Assembly (NCBI GenBank): GCA_017464815.1
Contig: JAFTYI010000038.1
Coordinates: 1 to 64,000, forward strand
Source of the DNA: Bacteroidaceae bacterium
GTDB lineage: Bacteria > Bacteroidota > Bacteroidia > Bacteroidales > Bacteroidaceae
Direction of reading: 5' to 3'
Length of the DNA stretch: 64,000 nucleotides
A program made the translations under genes and the position numbers. Numbering within the stretch: the stretch's first letter is position 1; each line of letters begins with the position of its first letter. Below are positions 35,466-43,196 of this stretch, in pieces. The notes under the pieces were generated by a model that made no database searches, had not been told where the DNA came from, and saw only the letters and a list, made by a program, of their open reading frames with translations.

Positions 35466-38003
35466 TTATCCGCAACGCGAACTGCCACAGTGCTTGCAGA
35501 TGAGGCAACCTTCCTGATATACCAGAGTTTCGTGGCCACAGTTGGGACACTTTTGTCCCTTGGCTTCGGTGCCGTCCTGGATGTATTTCTTCAGGGCGCG
35601 CTCAACACCGTTTTTCCAGGTGTTGATGCTTTCGCTGTCGAGTTGGAGCGAACCTACGAGCTTGATTACCTGCTCGATGGGCATGCGGTAGCGAAGCACG
35701 CCGGAGATGAGCTTGGCATAGTTCCAGTACTCTTTGTTGAACTTCTCGGAGAGGCCTTCGACGGTGGTCTTGTAGCCACGTTTGTTTTCAAACTGGAAGT
35801 CGTAGCGTTTGCGTCCTTCCTCATCGGTGGTCTTGATGATGCGTCCGCGAGTCACGCTCTTGGGCAGGATGATTCCCTCTTCGTCGTCTTGCAAACCGGT
35901 GAAGATTTCGTAAGGATATCCGTCGAGCAGTCCCACGAAGGCCACCCACTTCTCTTTGTTATTTTGGAAACGCACGATGTCGCAATCGAGCACGGCCGGG
36001 CGCACTTCGGTCACCGTAGGTGGTTTGCAGGGGAGCGGTTCGTCCTTCTTGTCGTTCTTGGTGGAGATGAGCACGCCTGCACGGCTGCCATCGCGGTAGA
36101 CGGTGCATCCCTTGCAGCCGCTCTTCCATGCTTCCACGTAGAGGCGGTTCACCAGCTCTTCGTCCACGTCGTTGGGCAGGTTGATGGTGACACTGATGCT
36201 GTGGTCGACCCACTTCTGGATGGCTCCCTGCATCTGCACCTTCATCAGCCAATCCACGTCGTTGCTGGTGGCTTTGTTGTAGGGCGACTGGGCTACCAGT
36301 TCGTCGATTTCTTCCTGCGTGTAGCGCTTTTCAGTGTCGTAGCCATTCACGCGCATCCATTCGAGGAACTTGTGGTGATAGACGATGTATTCCTCAAAGG
36401 CATCGCCCGTTTCATCCATAAAGTCCACGTGCACTTCGGGGTCGTTGGGGTTCACCTTGCGACGGCGTTTGTAGACGGGCATAAAGACGGGCTCGATGCC
36501 GCTCGTCGTCTGTGTCATCAAGCTGGTGGTTCCCGTGGGTGCGATGGTGAGGCAGGCGATGTTTCGGCGGCCATACTGTTTCATCTCCTCATACAGGGCG
36601 GGATCGGCCTCCTTGATGCGGTTCACGAAGGGGTTGTTCTTTTCGCGCTCGCTGTCGTAGACGGCGAATGCTCCGCGCTCCTTGGCCATGTTTACTGATG
36701 AACGGTAGGCTTCCAAAGCCACGGTCTTGTGTACCTCCACGCTGAAATCAGTAGCCTCCTGTGTGCCATAGCGCAAGCCCATGGCGGCAATCATGTCGCC
36801 TTCGGCAGTGATGCCCACGCCGGTGCGTCGTCCCTGTCCGCTCTTCTTGTAAATCTTCTCCCACAGCGTCATTTCGCTGCCCTTCACTTCGTCGCTTTCG
36901 GGGTCGCTCTTAATCTTCTCCATGATGCGCTCAATCTTTTCCAACTCCAGGTCGATGATGTCGTCCATGATGCGCTGTGCCAATCCCACGTGTTTGCGGA
37001 AGAGGTCGAAGTCGAAGTAGGCGTCCTTCGTGAAGGGGTTCACTACGTAGGAGTAGAGATTGATGGCCAACAGGCGGCACGAGTCATAGGGGCAGAGGGG
37101 AATCTCGCCACAGGGGTTGGTGCTGACGGTGCGGTAACCCAGGTCGGCATAGCAGTCGGGCACACTCTCGCGAATGATGGTGTCCCAGAAAAGCACGCCA
37201 GGTTCGGCGCTCTTCCATGCATTGTGTACAATCTTCTTCCACAGGGCCGAGGCGTCAATCTGCTTGCTCACCATCGGGTCGTTTCCCGTGATGGGATATT
37301 GCTGTGTATAGGGGACTCCCTCGATGGCTGCGCGCATGAAGTCGTCGTCCAGTTTCACGGAGACATTGGCACCCGTCACCTTGCCCTCGGTCATCTTGGC
37401 ATCGATGAACGACTCTGAATCGGGATGCTTGATGCTCACGCTCAACATCAGGGCGCCACGGCGTCCGTCCTGTGCCACCTCGCGCGTACTATTAGAATAG
37501 CGTTCCATAAAGGGGACCAAACCCGTAGAGGTCAGCGCCGAGTTCTTCACCGGTGAGCCTTTGGGGCGGATGTGCGAGAGGTCGTGACCCACTCCACCGC
37601 GACGCTTCATCAGCTGCACCTGCTCTTCGTCGATGCGGATGATGGCACCGTAGGAGTCGGCCTCGCCGTCCATACCGATAACGAAGCAGTTGGAAAGCGA
37701 GGCAATCTGGAAATCATTGCCGATACCCGTCATGGGGCTGCCCTGCGGCACAATGTACCGGAAGTGGTCCATCAGGTCAAACAGCTCTTTGGCTGAAAGC
37801 GGGTTGGCATACTTCTGTTCGATGCGAGCCACCTCGTTGGCTATGCGCCAGTGCATATCCTCGGGCGAGCGCTCATAGATTTTTCCGAACGAGTCTTTCA
37901 CGGCATACTTGTTCACCCACACACGGGCTGCCAGCTCGTCGCCTTTGAAGTATTCGAGCGACGCCTCGAACGCTTCGTCATACGTATAAGTTTTCTGTTC
38001 CAT
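35466..38003 (-). CDS. nrdJ: Adenosylcobalamin-dependent (class II) ribonucleotide reductase
   Basis: This 845-residue enzyme reduces ribonucleotides to deoxyribonucleotides using vitamin B12. Family motifs are SNCFVIGMDGEADSYGAI, KRRGGVGHDLSHIRP, STNPCGEIPL (active-site cysteine), LTIAPTGTTSLMTQTTSGIE and the C-terminal part with a zinc-ribbon-like CPNCGHET..CKHCG and the CGSSRCG tail, whose cysteines can pass electrons to the active site. The start at 38003 (MEQKTYTYDEAFEASLEYF) is normal. Cobalamin need implies uptake or synthesis elsewhere; no cobalamin riboswitch is seen upstream. Confidence 0.95.
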   Translation of the reverse strand: MEQKTYTYDEAFEASLEYFKGDELAARVWVNKYAVKDSFGKIYERSPEDMHWRIANEVARIEQKYANPLSAKELFDLMDHFRYIVPQGSPMTGIGNDFQIASLSNCFVIGMDGEADSYGAIIRIDEEQVQLMKRRGGVGHDLSHIRPKGSPVKNSALTSTGLVPFMERYSNSTREVAQDGRRGALMLSVSIKHPDSESFIDAKMTEGKVTGANVSVKLDDDFMRAAIEGVPYTQQYPITGNDPMVSKQIDASALWKKIVHNAWKSAEPGVLFWDTIIRESVPDCYADLGYRTVSTNPCGEIPLCPYDSCRLLAINLYSYVVNPFTKDAYFDFDLFRKHVGLAQRIMDDIIDLELEKIERIMEKIKSDPESDEVKGSEMTLWEKIYKKSGQGRRTGVGITAEGDMIAAMGLRYGTQEATDFSVEVHKTVALEAYRSSVNMAKERGAFAVYDSEREKNNPFVNRIKEADPALYEEMKQYGRRNIACLTIAPTGTTSLMTQTTSGIEPVFMPVYKRRRKVNPNDPEVHVDFMDETGDAFEEYIVYHHKFLEWMRVNGYDTEKRYTQEEIDELVAQSPYNKATSNDVDWLMKVQMQGAIQKWVDHSISVTINLPNDVDEELVNRLYVEAWKSGCKGCTVYRDGSRAGVLISTKNDKKDEPLPCKPPTVTEVRPAVLDCDIVRFQNNKEKWVAFVGLLDGYPYEIFTGLQDDEEGIILPKSVTRGRIIKTTDEEGRKRYDFQFENKRGYKTTVEGLSEKFNKEYWNYAKLISGVLRYRMPIEQVIKLVGSLQLDSESINTWKNGVERALKKYIQDGTEAKGQKCPNCGHETLVYQEGCLICKHCGSSRCG

Positions 38004-38039
38004 TAGATTAAGTTATATGATCATTTTTCTAAGTGGGTG

Positions 38040-38047
38040 CAAAGCTA
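38040..38047 (-). promoter_or_regulatory. nrdJ promoter -7 element
   Basis: TAGCTTTG on the minus strand, 37 bases before the nrdJ ATG. Upstream (38070-38160) the sequence is AT-rich with TTTTCCACA and TTATCAACAA stretches that loosely resemble DnaA boxes. The rest of the 550-base gap to 38553 holds no gene. Confidence 0.55.
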
Positions 38048-38403
38048 CACAGACTTTTTGAGTTGGCCAAACTTTTCCACAAGAAGTTATTAACAATCTG
38101 ATAAAGTTTTCCAAAACAAAAACAATTAATATTGATTATCAACAAGTTATAATTTTGTCAAAGAAGAAAAGTTTCCCAAAAGAGAAAGCTCCCGCTTGAC
38201 TATGTTTATTTTTCCGGGCATTCTTGGCTCGCAAAAATTCTATCAGATCCCCTTTGTGCCGAATGTCAGATAGTGAAAAATTCATCAGACATTCAAGAAA
38301 AACTATCACGTATCCGAGGAACTTCTGTCAGCAGACAGCCGGAGGTCGCCCTGTTGACTGAATAAATCCATCATCTGCCTTTGGGCGTGTCGAAGAAAAA
38401 ACG

Positions 38404-38504
38404 TACTTTTGCAGGCGGACAATCAAAATGATGCATAACTGCCCGGAAAGAGGCAGATTACAGGCAAGAACTGTTGGAACATTCACAAAAGTTTCCTACA
38501 TTTG
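38404..38504 (+). promoter_or_regulatory. Promoters of the ATPase-DUF4435 pair
   Basis: TTG at 38474-38476, a 20-base gap and TACATTTG at 38497-38504 form a full promoter 49 bases before the ATPase start. A second match, TACTTTTG, lies at 38404-38411. Confidence 0.65.
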
Positions 38505-38553
38505 CACCTGAAAGTGACGAATAACGCTTACCAACAAAAAACATCAACCTGCA

Positions 38554-39372
38554 ATGAAGAAGTTTGCCGAATATATCCAGCGGATAGAGATTAAGGCCCT
38601 GTGGGGGCGGAAGAACATCGTGTGGAACCTGCGTCCCGACGTGAACATTCTGAGTGGCATCAACGGCATAGGGAAGAGTACGATTCTGAACGAGTCGGTG
38701 CTCTCGCTCGGCATACTGGACAGCACTCCGCGCACCGACGGGAGGGCCATCGTGAAAACCGTTCTCTATCCCGAGGACGCCACTGCCATACGGTTTGATG
38801 TAATCCGCAGCTTCGACCGTCCCCTGCTGCATGGCGACTTGCTGGAGAAGATGGCCGACAAGAATGTGAAGACCGAGCTGGATTGGCAGCTCTACCAGTT
38901 GCAGCGCCGCTACCTGGACTATCAGGTGAACGTGGGAAACCGCATCATTGAGAGGCTGACCAACGGCACTCCCGAGGGACAGACCGAGGCTGCCTTGCTG
39001 TCGGTTCCTAAGAAGATGTTTCAGGACATGGTGGACGAACTGTTCAATGAGACGGGCAAACAAATCATCCGGCAGAGCAATGAAATCATGTTCGAGCAGG
39101 ATGGTGAGACGCTCTATCCCTACCAGCTCTCTTCGGGTGAGAAGCAGTTGCTCGTCATTCTGTTGACGGTGCTCGTGCAGGACGGACAGCCGGCCGTGCT
39201 GTTTATGGATGAGCCGGAGGTGAGCCTCCACATCGAATGGCAACAGCGCCTCATCGAACTGATTCGCCGACTGAACCACAACGTGCAGATTATCCTCACC
39301 ACCCACTCGCCTGCCGTCATCATGAACGGATGGCAAGATGCCGTCACCGAGGTGAGCGACATCACGGAATAG
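38554..39372 (+). CDS. SMC/ABC-type ATPase, AriA-like
   Basis: A 272-residue ATPase with all ABC-type elements: Walker A SGINGIGKST (34-43), signature YQLSSGEKQLLVILL, Walker B AVLFMDEPEVSLHIEWQ and H-loop TTHSPAVIM. The middle is short and helical. With the next gene (DUF4435) it forms the pair of PARIS anti-phage systems, where the AriA ATPase holds the AriB nuclease until an anti-restriction protein triggers release. AriA proteins I know of are longer, so this is a compact relative; a housekeeping DNA-repair role is the alternative. It has a strong promoter. Confidence 0.75.
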   Translation: MKKFAEYIQRIEIKALWGRKNIVWNLRPDVNILSGINGIGKSTILNESVLSLGILDSTPRTDGRAIVKTVLYPEDATAIRFDVIRSFDRPLLHGDLLEKMADKNVKTELDWQLYQLQRRYLDYQVNVGNRIIERLTNGTPEGQTEAALLSVPKKMFQDMVDELFNETGKQIIRQSNEIMFEQDGETLYPYQLSSGEKQLLVILLTVLVQDGQPAVLFMDEPEVSLHIEWQQRLIELIRRLNHNVQIILTTHSPAVIMNGWQDAVTEVSDITE

Positions 39373-39441
39373 TCCCGAGCCGCGCGCCCTCCCTCCCCTA
39401 ATCTCTACACCTTACGCCCTATACCTTATTATATATATAAC

Positions 39442-40470
39442 ATGGGAAAAAGACTTGCCGACAACATCAACTCGCAATACATAGCCGCCGCTAACCTGCT
39501 GCGCCCAAAGAAGGCGCGGAAGAAGATTGTGGCCTATGTTGAGAGCTACGACGATGTCTTTTTCTGGCGCTCGCTACTGAGTGAGTTTGAGGACGAGGAG
39601 TACTACTTCGAGGTGATGCTGCCCTCGTCGGAGTCGCTACAGAAGGGCAAGAAGGCTGCCTTGATGAACCGCTTGGGATGCGGACTGGGGCAAAACATGA
39701 TTGCTTGTGTGGATGCCGACTACGACTACCTGATGCAGGGAACGACCCACACCTCGCGGCAGATTATCCGCAGCCGATATGTTTTTCACACCTATGCCTA
39801 TGCCATCGAGAACTTCCAGTGCTACGCCGAAGGTCTGCACGAAGCCTGTGTGATGGCCACGCTGAACGATCGTGTCATCGTGGACATTCCGGTTTTCATG
39901 CGCCTCTATTCACAGACCATCTTCCCGCTGTTTGCCTGGTCGATATGGTTCTACCGCCAAGGCATACTCAACCGTTTTTCTATCACCGACTTCAACAACA
40001 CCGTGTCGCTTGACTCCGTAAACCTGCGCCAGCCCGAGGAGGCGCTGAATGCTGTGGCCGGCCGTGTGCGCCGCAAGCTGAACTGGTTGGAAAACCGTTT
40101 CCGCAATGCCCGTGCCGCCGTAAAAGCGTTGGAGGAGGAGTTGCAACAACTGGGTGTCACTCCCGAAACCACCTACCTCTTTGTTCAGGGGCACAACCTT
40201 TTCGAGAATGTGGTGTTGAAGTTGCTCCACCCCATCTGTGCCCAACTGCGTCGCGAACGCGAATGCGAGATAAAATACCTGGCCGAACACAACCAGCAGA
40301 TGCAGAACGAACTGACCTGCTACCAGCATAGTCAAGCCGGCATCGACTTCATCCTGCGCAAGAGCATCGGCTACAAAGAGGCCCCCCTCTACCAGCGATT
40401 GAGGGATGACGTGCGCCGTTTTTTGGATGATATTCGTCCCAAAAAGCAGGAAAACACGCCCAAAGAATAA
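39442..40470 (+). CDS. DUF4435 TOPRIM-type protein, AriB-like
   Basis: The 342-residue protein has the TOPRIM fold signature of DUF4435: the conserved Glu at 34 in KKIVAYVESYDD and the DxD at 91/93 in MIACVDADYDYL. In PARIS the AriB effector of this family is a nuclease that cleaves host tRNA. A helical region (about 200-340, KALEEELQQLGVTPETTYLF) follows. It lies 69 bases after the ATPase gene, same strand, presumably co-transcribed. Catalytic residues look intact. Confidence 0.78.
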   Translation: MGKRLADNINSQYIAAANLLRPKKARKKIVAYVESYDDVFFWRSLLSEFEDEEYYFEVMLPSSESLQKGKKAALMNRLGCGLGQNMIACVDADYDYLMQGTTHTSRQIIRSRYVFHTYAYAIENFQCYAEGLHEACVMATLNDRVIVDIPVFMRLYSQTIFPLFAWSIWFYRQGILNRFSITDFNNTVSLDSVNLRQPEEALNAVAGRVRRKLNWLENRFRNARAAVKALEEELQQLGVTPETTYLFVQGHNLFENVVLKLLHPICAQLRRERECEIKYLAEHNQQMQNELTCYQHSQAGIDFILRKSIGYKEAPLYQRLRDDVRRFLDDIRPKKQENTPKE

Positions 40471-40511
40471 AAAATCCCGCCATGTTTCTTGGCTATGTGC
40501 CAAATAATTAG

Positions 40512-40604
40512 TTACTTTGCAGCCGCTTTCGCGCAATCGCTGTCAAAAGTAAGAGAGATTTGATATGTTGCGTAGTAACGATAAACAATTTAATAATAAA
40601 CAAA
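40512..40604 (+). promoter_or_regulatory. rplS promoter and leader
   Basis: TTACTTTG (40512-40519) is a near-consensus -7 element. The leader of about 80 bases contains GCGCAATCGC and TGTTGCGTAGTAACG-like small stems. L19 genes in Bacteroidetes can have autoregulatory leaders; whether this is one is unproven. Confidence 0.5.
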
Positions 40605-40958
40605 ATGGATTTAATTAAAATTGCTGAAGAAGCATTTGCTACCGGTAAGGAGCATCCCGCATTCAAGGCTGGTGACACTGTAACCGTAGCATACCGTATC
40701 GTTGAGGGTAACAAGGAGCGTGTACAGTTGTACCGCGGTGTTGTTATCAAAATTGCTGGCCACGGAAACAAGAAGCGTTTCACCGTGCGCAAGATGTCAG
40801 GAACTGTAGGTGTTGAGCGTATCTTCCCCATCGAGTCTCCGGCTATCGACAGCATCACAGTTAACAAGATTGGTAAGGTTCGTCGCGCCAAGTTGTACTA
40901 CCTGCGCAAACTTACCGGTAAGAAGGCCAGAATTGCAGAGAAGCGCGTTAACGCCTAA
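40605..40958 (+). CDS. rplS: 50S ribosomal protein L19
   Basis: A 117-residue ribosomal protein at the 30S-50S interface. The [20 protein letters not shown] start, [34 protein letters not shown] and [20 protein letters not shown] are the conserved L19 sequence. The start at 40605 is chosen because the first 15 codons of the longer frame (40560) are not conserved. It stands alone with its own promoter and terminator. Confidence 0.97.
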   Translation: MDLIKIAEEAFATGKEHPAFKAGDTVTVAYRIVEGNKERVQLYRGVVIKIAGHGNKKRFTVRKMSGTVGVERIFPIESPAIDSITVNKIGKVRRAKLYYLRKLTGKKARIAEKRVNA

Positions 40959-40987
40959 TCATACGAACTGGTTTCAACAAAAAAAGG

Positions 40988-41020
40988 AAAGGGCACATCC
41001 GCACAGGATGCGCCCTTTTT
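40988..41020 (+). terminator. rplS terminator
   Basis: AAAGGGCACATCC pairs with GGATGCGCCCTTT (one mismatch) over a 5-base loop, followed by T residues. Confidence 0.93.
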
Positions 41021-41136
41021 CTTTTCCTACAACCCTCATGCCGAGGCTACTGGAGGGAGATCCAGTCCGAAAAGCCAGTTGCTGATTATGGGTCAGCCTT
41101 TGTCATTTTCCAGACTGTCCCATAGGATGCCCGAAT

Positions 41137-41274
41137 GACATCAAGTTCCCACCTTCGGTGACATCAAGTTCCCACCTTCGGTGACATCAAGTTCCCACCA
41201 TCGGCGACATCAAGTTCCCGCCATCGGTGACATCAAGTTCCCATCACCGGTGACATCAAGTTCCCTCGAAGGGG
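41137..41274. repeat. Six-unit 23-base tandem array
   Basis: Units start at 41137, 41160, 41183, 41206, 41229 and 41252, each GACATCAAGTTCCC followed by a variable AC(C/A).TCGG(T/C) end. The last unit is degenerate. It lies between convergent rplS and rhaM. Confidence 0.93.
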
Positions 41275-41305
41275 GAGATCTTGATGGCTCATGAGGGGAG
41301 TTTGT

Positions 41306-41620
41306 TTAGTCCATGTGGAACACCTCGGGCAGAGGAATGGAGATGGGTGAATTGTCGGGATTCACCTCCATGATGTCGGCCATATAGTCCCACCACTTCT
41401 GCACGATGGGGTTGGTGCCCATGTCCTGTGATGACTCTTCGCCACGTGTCTTCTGGAAGGCGAACAGGATGTTGGTGTCCTTGTCCCAATAGATGGAGTA
41501 GTCGTACACTCCGTTATTGGACAACAGCTCTTTCAACTCGGGCCAGATGGCTGCATGGCGTCTTTCATACTCTTCCTCGAAGCCAGGCTTCAGGAACATC
41601 TTGAATGCTTCTCTTTTCAT
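41306..41620 (-). CDS. rhaM: L-rhamnose mutarotase
   Basis: The 104-residue protein interconverts alpha and beta anomers of L-rhamnose. AFKMFLKPGFEEEYERRHAA, IWPELKELLSNNGVYDYSIY and NPIVQKWWDYMADIM are the family's conserved stretches, with the catalytic His in RRHAAIW. It is the last gene of the rhamnogalacturonan cluster on the minus strand, 49 bases after the GH105 gene. It would help feed released rhamnose into metabolism. Confidence 0.95.
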   Translation of the reverse strand: MKREAFKMFLKPGFEEEYERRHAAIWPELKELLSNNGVYDYSIYWDKDTNILFAFQKTRGEESSQDMGTNPIVQKWWDYMADIMEVNPDNSPISIPLPEVFHMD

Positions 41621-41669
41621 GTCTTTAGGTTTTTGTTTTTAGTTATTTTTTCATGGGGGGGGAGAATCT

Positions 41670-43112
41670 TTACAAAATCAGTTTGTCCACGTTCCCTTCG
41701 TGGAAGATGGGTTTGTCGGTCTTCTGCTCGGTGCGATAGAACTGCACGGCACTGTCGTTCATCTTGGGATGTTGTGCCTTCATCAGTCTGATAATCTCGG
41801 CACCCGCCCAGATGACAGGGCCATAGCCATGAGCCGCCATCTTGTGCACAGGGCGATAGTAGTAGAAGGCGTGGTCGAAGGCCATGCCTGTGCCCACGCA
41901 TGTGCCTCCCACTTGTCCTTGCTCGTCGATCTGGGTAGTGACGGCATTCCAGGCAAGCTGAGCCACAGGACCATACGTCATGGCATCCAGCCACCCTTTG
42001 TTGATGCCGTGGGCAATGCAATAGGCATAGATGGCCGTCGCCGAAGTCTCGAGATATGAGTCGTTGCGGTCGAGCAACTGATGCCAGAATCCTTCGCCAC
42101 TCTGCAAAGCGGCCAATCCGCGCACGTGGTTGCGGTAGAGGGTCAAGATGTCGTTGCGTTGAGGATAATTCTCGGGCAGCACATCGAGCACCTCGCACAT
42201 GGTGAGCAGTGCCCAGCCGTTGGCGCGTCCCCAGTGGAAGGAGGGATGCTCGTCCATGCTCTCTACCCATCCGTGGCGGAAGAGGTTCTTCTCGGGCACC
42301 CACATGCGGTCGGCAAACTGGAGCACCTGGCGCACGGCCTCGGCCTGATAACGCCCTTGCTCTTCACCGGCAATCACCGAATACCATGCCACGGGAGGGA
42401 TGCCCATGAACATGTCGTCCAACCACACGGTGTTGCGGAAGGGGCGTGTGCGGGCAAAGGTGCCGTCGGCCAAGCGGTATTCGCCGTTCATGATGTAGTT
42501 GATGTAGTTCTGAATCAAGGGAGTGACGGGCAAAGAGGCGTCCTTCAATTGTGCCTTAATCATGGCCGCACACACGGCACCGGCATCATCCAATGCATGA
42601 GGGTCAAGGATTTGGCGCATCTGAGGGTCGACCTTGCCATGCTTTTCGTGCAAAGCGCGGAAGTGAGGAGCCACCTCGGCCAGGAAGCGGAAGCGCTTGG
42701 TCACGTAGTCGCGATAAGCCTCGTCGCCCGTAGCTTCGGCAGCAGCCAGCATGGCTGAGTAGGTGACACCCCATTCGTAGCTTGCCAAGCGGAAAGTGCC
42801 GCGTTCGAGTTGGGCATCAGGCCCCATGTTGGCATAGTCGGTGATGGTTTCTCCCGTCTTCTCATTCACCACGCGGGTGGGAGTGCATCCTTCCAGATAG
42901 TGGAGCACCCTGTCCATATAGCCCTTCACCTCCTCTACCGACATCACTCCGTAGGGTGTCTTATACTCGGGTTGCATCAGGTGCAAGGGGGTGTTCGAGT
43001 CGTTGATAACGGCCTTCTCTCCTGCGTTGTCTTGCGGGGCCGTACAAGCGGTGGCCATCAAAGTTGCAAGGGCGGCTATGGTGTAGGTTCTTGTTTTCAT
43101 CTTTGTCTTCAA
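41670..43112 (-). CDS. GH105-type unsaturated rhamnogalacturonyl hydrolase, lipoprotein
   Basis: A 480-residue enzyme with a lipoprotein signal (TIAALATLMATACTAP), so anchored in a membrane. The alpha/alpha barrel motifs of GH88/GH105 are present: DPHALDDAGAVCAAMIKAQ, TVWLDDMFMGIPPVAW, FHWGRANGWALLTMCEVLD and ETSATAIYAYCIAHG. GH105 enzymes remove the unsaturated galacturonyl residue left by rhamnogalacturonan lyases, which fits the PL11 gene just upstream. An internal ATG at 43100 is an alternative start. Confidence 0.9.
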   Translation of the reverse strand: MKTKMKTRTYTIAALATLMATACTAPQDNAGEKAVINDSNTPLHLMQPEYKTPYGVMSVEEVKGYMDRVLHYLEGCTPTRVVNEKTGETITDYANMGPDAQLERGTFRLASYEWGVTYSAMLAAAEATGDEAYRDYVTKRFRFLAEVAPHFRALHEKHGKVDPQMRQILDPHALDDAGAVCAAMIKAQLKDASLPVTPLIQNYINYIMNGEYRLADGTFARTRPFRNTVWLDDMFMGIPPVAWYSVIAGEEQGRYQAEAVRQVLQFADRMWVPEKNLFRHGWVESMDEHPSFHWGRANGWALLTMCEVLDVLPENYPQRNDILTLYRNHVRGLAALQSGEGFWHQLLDRNDSYLETSATAIYAYCIAHGINKGWLDAMTYGPVAQLAWNAVTTQIDEQGQVGGTCVGTGMAFDHAFYYYRPVHKMAAHGYGPVIWAGAEIIRLMKAQHPKMNDSAVQFYRTEQKTDKPIFHEGNVDKLIL

Positions 43113-43196
43113 TCTTTGCTTTATCTTTTGTTTTACTTGTTTATTAGTCTCCCGATGATGTTGTCACTTCTTACATGTTGGCATACATGCGCGTTG

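Noticed and set aside
38004-38553. Cobalamin riboswitch upstream of nrdJ
   Set aside because: No B12-box-like conserved sequence was seen on the minus strand.
41137-41274. CRISPR array
   Set aside because: The 23-base units are directly adjacent with no unique spacers, and no cas gene is in the window.
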